A stretch of DNA of 64,000 bases from Aralia elata. Its lineage: Eukaryota; Streptophyta; Magnoliopsida; Apiales; Araliaceae. The stretch is taken from contig CM068385.1 in NCBI GenBank assembly GCA_034770075.1, positions 316,501-380,500 of the forward strand, in the 5' to 3' direction. Below, piece after piece: positions 23,149-35,200 of the stretch; within the stretch, counting starts at the first letter, position 1; every line of letters starts with the position of its first letter. A program made the translations under genes and the position numbers. The notes below the pieces were generated by a model, which was not told the origin of the DNA, did not search any database, and saw only the letters and a program-made list of their open reading frames with translations.

Positions 23149-24872
23149 TGGGAAGTTGTCGTTAAGCAATCCAAAAATAAACCTCACTTTACTCTACAAT
23201 TTCAAATAATAAGCACAGTAGCAAGTAAGGATCGATCCCACAGAGAATGATATTGCTTTAAATTTATTCTAATGTTTCTAACTAAAAATAATAAATAAAG
23301 AATTGGGGGCTTTTGAATTATGATTAACTAAAGAAAATAAAATTAAAATAATAAAGATAATCAAATAAATTAAAACTTCAGTTCTTCAGTTCTTCAGTTC
23401 AGTTTCGCCAATTTTCAGCAGCAGTGTAATCAAGTTATCATTATTTCTCCCTTCCACAAGATTAATAGTCCTAGGCAACAACAAGTTCTGCTACCCGAAA
23501 TTCCTCTTAGATTATCACTTAATGAAACAAGCTCTTCACAAGATTCTAACCATTATACAACCTAGAATAAGCTCTCTAAATTTAATATAACAGCAGCATT
23601 AAGAACTAAAGAATTAGACTATTCCAAGCAACAAACACATAAGCTCGGATTATTTAAATTGTCTTCTGATAACCATAGCAATAACCAAAAGCTTGACCAC
23701 AATCAGCATCACTAACTGCTACCTGTGATTAGAAACAATATCGATTATGTAATACTATTCCTGAATCTAGCAGATGATATTAATCAAATTAATTTAACTG
23801 GCCACATCAAACTAATCAAATAAAATAATATATAATCAGTTAAAACAGATTATTAGAATAAATCTCATGTAAGAAGGAATTAATAACGAAACTCAATTAT
23901 ACTATTAACTGAAAATAAGGTTCCACATCCTCTTAGAACCGAATAAAAATAAACTAAGCTAACATGCTGATAAACTAAGAAAATATTATCTAGGATGATA
24001 ATCCAGGATGTCCAATATGTTCTCAACTGATTACAAGTGAAAGGTATTTATAGATGCTTTGAAACCCTAGAAGAATTCTAATCCAACTCTACTTCGGAAG
24101 TCTTCATTCTGCATATATGGTAGGATTCTAAATCCTTGTCAATATCTGAAATCCAGCTTTAAACAGCTTCCTTATCAAATTAGATTTAGTTTCCAAATCC
24201 AATTCTTCTTCCGTTTCCTTTTCCAATTCGATTCAGTTTTCATATTTGATCAGATTCCATATCAGACTCTACTTCCCATAATTAGATGTAGTTTCCTTCT
24301 ATGATTGTAATTCCATCTCCAAATCCTGTTAGGAATCATATATTTAAGCTTCAATGTTTCAAATCCTACTTAGAATTGGAAATCTACATGTCGACCAAAA
24401 TCGTAGAGTAACACTCTTTCAGCAAAACGTAGAGTATACTCTGCACCAGCATTTATCGCGATCGTAGAGTAAACCTCGGAATCGTAGAGTAACTAGCTGC
24501 TGAGTAAACTTGCCAATCGTAGAGTAGACTTCGTCGCTGGACTGAAAACGTAGAGTGTTGTGAGCCTGGTCGTAGAGTGAATCTCGCAATCGTAGAGTGC
24601 AACTAGGAATCGTCGAACAACTTCGCCTAGCCTTTTTGCGATCGTAGACCTGCCAGACTGCATCTTAACACTACGAACGTAGAGCCCTCACTCAGCGATC
24701 GTAGAGTATTCTGCAAAACAACATAAAACTCAGCATTAAACTCCATATTTGTAAAATCACATCAATTCTTCATAAAATTTATAAACACCTTAATTAAGCT
24801 CATAAACACAAAAAACATATAATAATACTAAGCATAAAGGAACTAAAAATATAGAATATTTTGCACCTATCA
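23149..24872 (-). mobile_element. 1.7-kb solo LTR (family C) in C1 5' LTR
   Basis: It is bounded by TG (23149) and CA (24872) with the perfect target duplication ACAAG at 23144-23148 and 24873-24877. The minus strand starts TGATAGGTGCAAAATATTC and, near the other end, has CTCTGTGGGATCGATCC. That pattern is seen in Athila/Tat-like gypsy LTRs (inference), so I orient it minus. No coding domains are inside. A cluster of CGTAGAGT motifs lies at 24401-24710. Confidence 0.87.
24401..24710. repeat. Cluster of dispersed CGTAGAGT motifs
   Basis: Nine exact copies of CGTAGAGT, most as ATCGTAGAGTA or ATCGTAGAGTG, plus near matches (CGTAGACC, CGTAGAGC), fall in about 310 bp. The spacing is irregular, about 20-60 bp, with unrelated sequence between. 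This is neither a simple tandem repeat nor a CRISPR array. Confidence 0.8.
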
Positions 24873-25292
24873 ACAAGACACCAAGATTTTTACGTGAAAA
24901 ACCCTCTATAATTAAGAGGTAAAAACTACGGGACAAACTCTGAATAATTTACTAGGATAATATGAGAGAATACAAAGATATATTAATTTGAGTACAAACT
25001 CAAATTATTTCACCACAATAACTATGTGATGGAACCCAGATAAAACACTTTTTTTATTTGAACTATCTATCTCTCTCTATTTTTCTTAAGCTTGTAGAAG
25101 CTTTTCTCTCTCTCCCTCATTTTCTCTTTTCCTTTCTCGGATGGGAGTATGTGAATTTGGTGTGTATTTCCTTGACAGCATTAATAGCCTTTTATAGCAA
25201 AATAACTCACCTACTCCCTGCCTAATTTCCTCTTTGGCTACCAGTTGGTGAAGAAAATAAAAGCAAAAAGGCTGCCTAACTTCCTTAGCCGC

Positions 25293-27139
25293 TGATAAGA
25301 GTGTTTTATACACACAATTTGGGTACCTTTGACCTTGATAGTTTGTTAGTTTTTGGGACTTTTATATGATTTTTAGTTATTTTTATCATATTTCTACATA
25401 ATATAGTTTTTAGTTATTTTTACATGTTTTATGTTGCTTTGATGCATTTTCATTATGTTTGTAGGAATGGAAATAAAGACCGCTCGGATCGTTGTTCGTA
25501 TTGACTCAATGTTTGTGCTTGGATGTCTGTGTCCGAATGGTAGTACGATGGAAATTAGTGTTTGGCAACGCTCGGGGCTTTATTTGATAACATTTGGTAG
25601 TTGTGCGTGCACGACATTGGAAAGCGTGCACGGCGTGCGACGTCGGCCAAGCCATGAGGGCAAGCCCGTGCTTGGATATCCGTGCCCGAATGATAATAAG
25701 GCGAAAAGTTGTGTTTGGCGATGCTCGGCGTTGAATTTGATGACATTTGGAAGTTGGGCGTGCACGGCGTTGGAAGGTGTGCACAGCGTGCGGCGTCGAC
25801 CAAGCCGCGGGCACGGCGTGCAGCAGCTGGGGGCACCAGCCAGGCACTGGGCGCCTGGGGCTCGGCAGGCATCGGCATTGGGCGCGTGCGCCAGGCACCG
25901 TGCGGGCGCGCCAACGCCGTCCTGAGTGCGATCTGACACAGTTTTAGTGCGATCTGAGCTCCATTTTGTCCGATTTTGACTAGGGTTTCTGGATGGAGGC
26001 TATATATAATCTCTTTTAAGCTACATATCAGACATCTAGAGAGAGGGAGGCTACAAAATACATCAAACAACAGGGCTAAAGGCTGCAAATCAAGCTGAAT
26101 CAAGCCACAAGCCAAGGAACTCTGTTAACAAGAATTGCAAAACTAAGGGAAAGAGTTAGAAACCAGCAGTAACCCAAGGAACAACAGTTGAACAACTTCA
26201 AAAGTGGTTTCATTTCTAGATTTCCTACTCCTTTGTAATTCGAATTTGACAATGTGTAAATTCAAATTGATGTGTATTATAGCTATCATGAACTAACCTT
26301 CTATTCTAAGATTGCAATGGAACCCAATACTTAAATTGAATTGATTTCACTCTCTATTGATTTCAATTATTCATTTGTGAATTGATTGTCATAACCTTTG
26401 CTTTCTAGATTAATTGTTTGGCCCGTAATTACCTTGGGAACCTATATGAACTTGACGAACGGATTATAGGTTAAGACCTAGTTATGATAACATGCAAAAG
26501 TATAGATTGTTGTGGGTTATTAATCGGATTAAGTGACGTGTGTCTTATTAATTATCTACAATAATAGGTATCTTGATAGTAGTTGGGATAGATATATACC
26601 TAATTACCGCATGCAACCAATTGAGAATCTAGTCTTAATGACTTCCGATGTGAAAGTTGGTAATTAAGGGGACGATTAATTAGATTTGGTGACACATGTC
26701 TATTAATCATTCTTGAAATTAGTCTCTTGATAGTGTATAGGATAGACATATACCTATGCACCGCTTAGGAAGATTCGTGATTGACCATCGACAGAGGCTT
26801 TTATGTAGTTTTGATTTCTCGGTTGTCAATTCGTATGTTATAACTGATTGAAAAGAGAGAGTTAGGAGATTCAAATGACGTGTTTGGGGGAAATTGTAAT
26901 TTTAGACCTTTCTATCTTGATATTTTACCGCATTTTATTCATTACTTGACTTGTGAACTCAACCAATCAACAAACAATCAACCCTTCATCGTTTAAATTA
27001 GATCAAACTGATATACAATTGGTACTTGGTTATTATTCGTAACAATTCCTTGTGGGTTCGACTCATATCTTATCATATATTACTTGTGGACCGTGTATAC
27101 TTGCACGTGTGTGTTTATCGATAGCTAAATCGACCAACA
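25293..27139 (+). mobile_element. Solo LTR B3 in C1 5' LTR
   Basis: 1847 bp from TGATAAGAGTG to CGACCAACA, with the perfect 5-bp target duplication GCCGC (25288-25292 and 27140-27144). It has the same structure as B1 but with the GC-rich block reduced to about 150 bp (25780-25930). It is the shortest copy of the family. No internal retroelement genes. Confidence 0.9.
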
Positions 27140-27230
27140 GCCGCCAATAACCAAGAAGTAAGAAAAAAAGGGCTACCTAATAAAAACATTTCTTATCCAT
27201 GTTTTGCACATGGGCGAGGACCACCTAATA

Positions 27231-27235
27231 ATAAA
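27231..27235. repeat. C1 target-site duplication, right copy
   Basis: ATAAA, the partner of 9615-9619. The empty-site paralogue at 28558-28703 has this sequence once. Confidence 0.85.
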
Positions 27236-27327
27236 GTGATAATGATGGTCTCCTTCCATTGCCTGAACTGTCTTTTAACCCTATAGAGCAGATGCAGTGT
27301 AATAGAGACAAGATGATGGTTATAGCT
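27236..27327 (-). repeat. Inverted-repeat arm, proximal part
   Basis: Continues the arm 9572-9619 across the C1 insertion and pairs with 28558-28703, inverted. Three differences are seen over the ~140 paired bases. Confidence 0.85.
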
Positions 27328-28250
27328 GCAAAATGTAAAGGGGCATGAAGTGACTCTCTGAAATAGAGCGTAGGGTTTTTTTTGGAGCTTAAGCCTATTA
27401 GTTTACTTTCGCGGGCTTTTCGGCATAAAGGTCCCCAAAATTTTGCAACCTTTCGGCTTGAGTGAATTTGAGCGGATGCCTTTCCCGAGCCTCCCCGAGA
27501 GTGTCCCCATCAAGTCCAATTATCACGCATCCTACGTGTTTGCCTCCTAGTGGAGGAGCACATAACATACATTCATTGTGCTTCACCATATGTATATGAT
27601 GACAATTTTAAGAAAAATAAAATATAAGGTGCGAAGCACTAAAGAGAGGTGTCTAACGGAAATGAACAATATTTGGACACCTAAAGCAGACAATTAATTC
27701 AAAGTGAACGAAAATCATAGGAAAAATGTGGCTTAAGCCCTCTTATTTAAAGTCCCCGGCGGAGTCACAAATCTGTCGACGACAGGAATTTTTGCCAAAA
27801 ATCTTGTCTTCAATTATTATGAAATAGGTGATTTTAGTGAGATTTTTGAAAAACGGCTCTTTTCAACAGTGTTTGAAAGCTTGAGTGGGCTAATGTGATA
27901 GAGTCACTAGTTGGTATATGTTTAATTAAATGTATTAACTCATTCGAATTTTGAGTTTTTAAAGATGGGTGGCCCAAAATATGACTCCATTACATTGGTC
28001 TGCAACCGAGATTCGAAGAATTTGAGGGATTTACTTAAGCGAGGGAAATGTGTTAGATACCTTCTGACTTCCATGAAACACGTTTACCATTTTCCTAATC
28101 TTTTCTCAAATATCGAAGAAGTTACCTTAGTGTATGTTCTAAGCGTTTCGTGTTCTATAGTGTGTGTGCACGCGCTTGGTGTCATGTATTGTGAGCGAGT
28201 CCGTTATCATCTTTGTGGGGTTCAATTTGTCTAGGAAGGGACATTTGATT
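27328..28250 (-). pseudogene. Relic D: LTR-proximal leader and N-terminal gag-like block
   Basis: The minus strand has GACTCCGCCGGGGACT at about 27752-27767, a hallmark just inside the 5' LTR of many plant Tat/Ogre-like gypsy elements (family knowledge). It is followed at 27398-27589 by a 63-codon frame with MVKHNECMLCAPPLGGKHVG, which I associate with the leader/N-terminal region of such elements. This is the expected upstream part of relic D (7264-9571). The plus-strand frame 27965-28234 is probably only antisense LTR sequence. Confidence 0.55.
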
Positions 28251-28309
28251 TTTTGTAAAAGTTATATGTAGCTTTATGCAAGAGAGATTCATGTTTTTTC
28301 ATGCTTGCG

Positions 28310-28557
28310 AGTGTGTTTGGCAGTGTGTAATTTTTTTATTTTTACTTTTTACTTTTTTTTTATAAAAAAAAAGTGAGTTTAAATTCTAAACTCGTGTTTG
28401 ATTTTCAAAGAAAAGTGAGTTTGACTTTTAAACTCTAATGCGTGTTTTTATAAATAAATAAAAAACCGATTTTGGTTTCTAAACTCTAATGTGTGTTTTT
28501 CAAAGAAAAGTGAGTTTATTTTCTAAACTCTAGTGTATGTTTTCAAAGGAAAGTAAG
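28310..28557. repeat. Degenerate ~60-bp AT-rich repeats
   Basis: The block TCTAAACTCTAATGTGTGTT with AAAGAAAAGTGAGTTT recurs three to four times with variation. No gene is seen here. Confidence 0.55.
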
Positions 28558-28703
28558 TTATAACCGTCATCTTGTCTCTATTACACTGCATCTGCTCTAC
28601 AGGGTTAAAAGACAGTTCAGGCAATGGAAGGAGACCATCATCATCACTTTATATCCTTGGTTTAAATATCCTGCCTTTAACTGCATTTCAAACGCTCACT
28701 TTG
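28558..28703 (+). repeat. Inverted duplicate of the C1 target (empty site)
   Basis: About 146 bp match the reverse complement of 27327-27236 joined to 9619-9572, with about three differences. The C1 target TTTAT occurs once here, with no insertion. It lies just downstream of LSF2. Confidence 0.85.
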
Positions 28704-29070
28704 TTAACAGCCAGGGATGGTTATCAATTATTGTTAAGCTTTTCAATATGGGAAAGAGATTTTACCAATATGACCTGTTTACTTATCTTAATAAAAAGAG
28801 TTAATGTCAAACTATTAAGGGACGCTGTCAAGGAACACTCAAAACCAAATAATAAGCTATAAGCTTGCAGCAGACTAGCCATGCAGATTTAGTATGTGAT
28901 TCAATCCATCTTTAAGAAACTCAAAACAGCAACACACTCTGCCACATTGAATGCATAGATTCCTTCCAATACCCCTTGATTAAGCATTGAAGCCCTACAA
29001 CATTCGTTTTTAAGCTCTGCCTCAATATTTGATGAATTTTGAAATGTAAAAAAGCCTAGACATACTTTTT
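28704..29070 (-). other. LSF2 3' flank, possible 3' UTR
   Basis: No gene or repeat was recognised. Minus-strand transcription of LSF2 would run through this stretch. I could not pick a poly(A) signal with confidence. Confidence 0.35.
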
Positions 29071-29274
29071 TCAAGTTCCACGGAGGGCACGGACACGATC
29101 CTGAATCTGTTTCCTCTCCCAATCCGCTATATCCTCAAAAGCATATTCTGGAAGATTTTCAAAAGGCTCCTTCCAAGGATCATTTTTAGCTAAATCATAT
29201 GTAGCTCCCCTCAGTGCTCTTTTATTGGGTCCACAAGGTCTCTTTGAGGTAAGTATACTGTATGCCGTGTTCAA
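29071..29274 (-). CDS. LSF2: LSF2 exon 4
   Basis: 67 codons plus TGA, from LNTAYSILTSKRPCGPNK to ERKQIQDRVRALRGT, the conserved C-terminus that packs against the catalytic domain in the family. Confidence 0.95.
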   Translation of the reverse strand: MNTAYSILTSKRPCGPNKRALRGATYDLAKNDPWKEPFENLPEYAFEDIADWERKQIQDRVRALRGT

Positions 29275-32200
29275 CTGCTCCAATAAATCAAAACCAGAAA
29301 AGTAAGAGACTCATAGTTTTGCTGCAAATTTTCACGACATGACAACAATGGATTTAAAAAATGAGATTAGGGCTGATACTTAAGTGAAGATTTGAGGACT
29401 TACATCCATGTCACAAAACCAGAACATGTAAGCAATTGCAACAGCAGGAGCCCTACCTAATCCAGCGGTACAATGTATGTATACTCTTCCTTTGCCCTCT
29501 GAAATGGCCCAATCTAGTGAGGAGACAGCTTTTGGTAATCCAAATCTCAAGGAATCAGGATCAAAATCTCTTGCCTGTCAACGCATACGATAAATCAGGT
29601 AATGTAAAAACTTGAAAGCAACAGTAATAACCTTAATTATTCTTTTTGATACTCAAAAAGTTGAGGTGAAGGGAAACAAAAAGTAAAGTAAAGTAAATCT
29701 AGAGAAAAACAGAAGAGGGAATTGATATTTCCACAAATGAAAATGTTAGTTCCACAAGTTTCTCCTCACATGAATAGTGAGATCCACCCTTATGCGAGAG
29801 AGGACCTTGTGGGGAACTAATATTTTCACTTGTGGAAATATCAGTTCCCCCAAAAAAAACTTTTTTTACTGGATATAAGTTCAACTATGTATAATGATGA
29901 AAGTAAGTGTAACGAATTGTTTTCATTCTCCTTTTCTTTTCTTTCCCCCACGCAGTTCCCAAGTTCCAAATAAAGCATTAGTACGTTTTCTACAAGTCAA
30001 TTCACTAGTATCCATGATTCCTTTATACGCTGGAAGTTTATTGAACTTCTCTACACAGATATGTTGCTATCTGCATCCAGAAAAATCCAAAACTTGGTCT
30101 ACAGAACATGAAAAACTAGCTATGCATACACCATGTTTTTTAGCAATTGTGAAAGGATTGTGTAGTTTTGCTTATACATTGTTATAGCAGCCTAGTTTAC
30201 GAACATGAAAACCAACTATATTGTTACAGCAGTTCGATTTACAGACCTACACTTGCCTCCTAAGATAGATAAGGCATTAGAAACTCCCAAGATCTGAAAT
30301 CTCAGAAAATTAAATACTACTCTTATGTTTGTGAAATCAACGATAGTATAAATATGTTATCATGTTCAAGTTTTGTATGTTTGTGTAATAACAATAGAGT
30401 AAAACAATGAAGGTTGCAAAGATTCGTGATAGTGATAATCATTTGAAGGCATAGTACACTATTTGTGGGGCAATAACAATAATAAGGGTGCAGTTCTTAT
30501 TTAACTACCTCTATTCCAAAATATAAGATCATTATTGACTTTTTGAAGTCAATGAAAGACATTTTCAAATTGAAAATTGACATAAATTCCTTTCATTTAA
30601 GTCAATACAATGATGAATATTATAAATTATCTAAAGAGTAACTCATCGTAAGATTTATTATTTTATAATTTTTAATGAATCATCTTTATTCTGAGTTTAA
30701 AAATGTCTCAATTTGACTTTCAAAAGTCAACAATCCTATAATTTGGAATGGAGGAGTACTTATAAGTTATTTCATAACCTCCTTCCACATGAAATGGTTG
30801 GTACTAAAAAAAAGATCTGCTTACAGGCCTTCTCATGTGACGTATTCCAGCTCTTTGACATCTTTTTATTATAGACGGTAGGTCTATTCCCCAATATTCA
30901 ATGTCTTTGTCCTGCTGCAAGTTAAGAATGTAGGCCACATTCTCTTCCTCTTTTAGATGATCTATGTCTTCAGCTTTCTGAGGCTGAGAGCCCACAATCA
31001 TTTCTTCAGTTATCAATGAATAGTTCATGCCTGAATCAAGGATTAGACTGTTTAGAATTTAGATCAAGAATTTAAATTATCTGAAGAGATAGAAGATTGA
31101 TCGCAATCAAAATCTAAATTTTATAAAATCTCAAAGTCAATAATACGTCCCGTAGAACAATTAAGCTTGGCCTCATATTACTGCACTGTAGCATACAAGG
31201 TTGTCTATTGACCACCAATTTTTGAGTTGGGATGACAGTATGAACAGAATTTTGTGATGCTTTGGTTTATATTACTATGATAATGTACATTAAGGAAAGA
31301 TCAAACTTATAGTATAAAAAGTTTGATGCTGACTATTCCACAAAGACATGTTGAGAAAAGTAATAAGACCATTAATTAAAGTTGCAAAGAAAGATAGCTT
31401 TACAATTTACCTGCATACAAGTAAATATTTAATTATAAGTATAGTTGTAGAGTTTTACTATCAAACCTTAAAAGCAAATAGGATTACAAGTATGATATAA
31501 ATAGACTAGATATAAATATAATAGTAGACCTTGATACCCCTTGATGCAGGACAACACATAAAAATTAGTATTTGGGCTCCAAACCAAAACACTAGGATCG
31601 CTTGATTGTGACCAAGATAGATTGATGCCTAAATTCACAAAGAATCAGCCAACCACACGATGTTTAAACGCCACTCTGTTGATATTACTAGTGTCGATAG
31701 ACAGAAGATCAATCTCAATCTCAATTTATAAACTATTAATAATTTATATTATGTCTCATATAGGCCTGGTTTGTAACCGCTTTTGATTTCTCAGCTTCTG
31801 CTTCTACATCTTATAAAGAGATTCTAATTCCGGTTCTCCAAAAGTTATGAAGTTTTGTTTGTCACGGCTGTTCTAAATAAGTTGAAGTTACTTGAGTTTG
31901 CTTGGCAAATAAGTTGAGAAGCTAGCTCTTCTTGGAAAAAGGTTCTAATAATAATAATAAGATTATAAAAAAGTGTGGCTGTTTGGGAGAAGCTAGCAGC
32001 TAGCTTTTAGTGATTAAATGACCACTATACCCCCAATAAGGCATAAGCTATAAGTTGGTTGTATGTTTGTTGCAGTAAAGGTATAAGATTAATACCATAA
32101 TCAAAAGATTCAAACCATTTAACTATTAGTGTAATGATAATATTTAATTATTCTAGTAATTATAATATCAAATTAATATCATAGAGAAAATATTTAATTA

Positions 32201-35200
32201 ATATTACAAAATAAAATGTTTAATTTAAAACCTTGACTAAAATATTTAATTAATACCTCAATCAAAGAATATTTAAAACTGTAACTAAAGTATTAAAAAT
32301 ATGTAATTAGTACCGTAATCAAAATATGTAATTAATAATATAATCAAATATGTAATTAAAATATGTAATTGATTAATTATCAAAAAATTGAATCAATATT
32401 GTAATGAAAATATTAAATTAATATTGTACTCCCTTCGTCCTCAAAAGGATGTCCTCAACTACAAAGTATCTTGTCCACAAATGGATGTCTAAAAGTACAC
32501 AAGTTAAATATAAAATAAGCCTAAAGACTAGTTTACCCTCAAAAGTATATTAAAGTGGGGTCCACTATGTTTAAAAGAGACAGATATATTAGTGTACTTG
32601 TATGGGGTCCAGTATGGGCCAAATTGCTACTTATTTTATACTCTCTCCTCTACTTTAGGTTTCTTAATTTGTGTGAAATTTGTACTATGGGCATCCTTTT
32701 GAGGACGGAGGGACTAGTTAAAATATTTAATTAATAATTAAATAATTTATTAATATAATAAGTTAAATATTTAATTAACATAGTAATTAAACATGGTAAA
32801 TGTAATAGAGAGTATTTTGAGAAAATGAAAATTTCATCAAATATGGTGAAGTAGAAGCTGCTTAGTTATCAAAACGTAGCTCACTCGACAACAAGGTTGT
32901 GACAGTTGGGAGGTAACAACTGTCACAACTATAGTTGTCAAACTCGTTCTACTCGAGCAAGTTTACTCGTGAGTCGAACTGAGTTGGGAGGTAATTGAGG
33001 TAAATCTCTTAGATGTTTAGCTTGGACTTCAAACTTGTTTGAGCCATGCTTAGACTCTTCCATTTGAGTGACTCGATGACAATAGTCAAATTCCAACCAA
33101 AATAAAATAAAGACAGAATAGGAAGCTGAGAGCCTGTATGCCAGAACAGTGCGGTGGAATAAAAGCACATCTAATTTAAATTTGGAAACATTTTAGTGTG
33201 TGGTGACACTCTAAAAGTGCTTTTATTGGTAGAGATATAGGCTAAACAGTACCACAGAAATACCGACACGTGCAGAGGACATGTGACCATGTCAGATGCC
33301 TTTAGGCGCCAAACTCCTATAAATCATGCTTATCAAGTCGTCGACTAGTCGTCGCCAAGGCGACGACTAGGCGTCAAGTCGGTAAAGAATTCCAAGTCGT
33401 CCTGCCGCCTTCGTACTGCTGCTGCTAATTTTTTTTAATATGATAAGGTTCTGCTTTGTTGACTCATGACTGCTGCTGTTTGGTTTTGTTATTCATTGGG
33501 AATTATTTTTGTTACCCACTACCAAGACCCACTAGTTAAAGAGGACATGTGACCCATGTTATTCTATTCAGGTAAATGAGACTGCTGTTGTTTGGTTTTG
33601 TTTATTCATTGGGAATTATTTTTGTTACCCACTACCTAGACCCACTAGTTAAAGAGGACATGTGACCCATGTTATTCTATTCAGGTAAATGAAACACGTG
33701 TTCTGTTAGCAAACTAAGAACTCAACACAAAGAATAATGCAATATATATATAGTAAACTACAACACGGTTTACATTAATATTATGTTATATGCATGATAA
33801 ATAAAAATTAATATTATATATACAACACAATAAATTAGTATTATATTTTTTTGTTATGTATTGTACTAATATTGTATATCATAATATATATTTCTTACTT
33901 ATATTATAATATATTTTATTTACTAATATTGTGATTTGATATGCTACAACTTGCATTATGAATTTATGAATATGGTAAATTATTAGAAATATAAATATAT
34001 AAATATTCATATAAATGTTAAATATATATAATTTTATATGAATAAAATTTACATTGTTAACGACTTATCGACTTGTGAACGACTAGTCGGGCGCTTTGTC
34101 GACTAAGCACTTAAGCTCCCGGTTGTCGCCTCGCTTCGACTTGGCACCTTGATAACTATGCTATAAATAGCCTCTTACATAAAGTAGAAGGCAACCCACT
34201 ATCTCTCTCTCTCTAACTCTTGAACCTCCATTGTTAACACTCCTCTCACCTGTGAAAGCTACTTACTCACGCCGGAGACGTTTCCCCGACGGCAACGTTA
34301 GATCACCGATTTGTTACTTGTGCAGGTCCAAAGTCCCGGTGGTGGGTCCAAAGTCCGACGACGAAAAGGAAAGAAGGGCCTTTAGAGTTAAACCCGATCA
34401 AACTTCTGATCATCATCTAAAAACCACCTCCCAAAACAGCCTACAGAATCTAGTATACCGAAAGTAGCATATTCCAGTAAAGGGCGAATCCAACTAAGCC
34501 CGTTGTACTTGAACTTGCGTAAAACTTTCAAAGCCAAAGTCTTCGGCTAAAACCCCAAAACGGCCAACAGAGGCCAAGATAAAGTTATCAAGTCTTCGGC
34601 ACAAAAGCTAAGCACGTCGTACCCGAGCTAGCGTCTTCGGCTAAATCTCTAAAATGGCCAGTAAAGGTCAATCCAAAGCCTCCGAGTCTTCAGCGCAATA
34701 AGCGAAGCTTCCAGAGCGACAACCAAAGTGTACAGAACCTCAACAACAATGTGGAATCCCAAGAAAATTACAGCTCATTGTACTTTCTTACACTTAACAA
34801 TCAAAATCATGGGGCCCATGTCCATGTGTCCAGCAGCAAAAGAGAACCCTATTACACTCAACCATTAACATCAAAGGGCCCACGCCCATGTGCTAATGTC
34901 AGAGTGCCCACACCTAAAGAGAGGACACTCATCTACATGGGTTTGAAAAGAAAGAAAGCCATAACTCATCAACTCTTCTCAACTTCCACTGACAAAGCAT
35001 CACGAACCTCAGTGTTCTAAAAGTCGCTAGTCGGTCCCAAGTCGGTTGGCTACCGACTAGCGACTGGGGGATTAGTCGGGGATTAATCAGGGATTAATCG
35101 GCTAGGGACTTAAATGAAAGAAAGTGAAAGTATAGGGGCTGAAATGAAAGAAAATAAAACTACAGGGGCTGATATATAACATTTTAGGGACTATTTTGAA

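Larger units (their letters stand above)
9620..27230 (-). mobile_element. Ty1/copia element C1 with five nested insertions
   Basis: Seen: an LTR at 9620-10267 and a second, interrupted LTR at 23001-27230 flank copia gag and pol pieces on the minus strand. The 5-bp target duplication ATAAA is present at 9615-9619 and 27231-27235. Five insertions (11246-13355, 15609-18271, 18586-22471, 23149-24872, 25293-27139) total about 12.2 kb; without them C1 is about 5.4 kb, normal for copia. Check: the 5' LTR minus its two insertions and their 5-bp duplications is 649 bp, against 648 bp for the 3' LTR. The LTRs differ by roughly 5-9% in the stretches I compared, mostly C/T and A/G transitions. The pol sequence resembles the Tork/Tnt1 group (inference). 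Confidence 0.95.
23001..27230 (-). repeat. 5' LTR of C1, interrupted twice
   Basis: The LTR pieces are 23001-23148, 24873-25292 and 27140-27230. The interruptions are the 1.7-kb solo LTR and solo LTR B3, each with its own 5-bp target duplication. The outer end reads CACCTAATA instead of CACCTAACA, so the terminal CA is mutated. Confidence 0.92.
33248..34380 (+). repeat. Truncated 5' LTR of the LARD, with hAT inserted
   Basis: It matches 42597-42810: CCACAGAAATACC, GAGGACATGTGACCATGTCA, then CTATAAATAGCCTCTT (interrupted), AGAAGGCAACCCACTATC and GTGGGTCCAAAGTCC. The TATA box of this LTR is the hAT target. The first part of the LTR (equivalent to 42392-42596) is missing, and this copy has about 80 bp absent from the 3' LTR around 34250-34330. 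Confidence 0.78.

Noticed and set aside
24401..24710. CRISPR-like array of CGTAGAGT
   Set aside because: The repeat is only 8 bp, spacers vary widely in length, and the context is a plant retrotransposon LTR.
28572..28862. 96-codon plus frame over the inverted-repeat arm
   Set aside because: Most of its first half is the repeat that also lies in the relic D leader, and no domain is visible.
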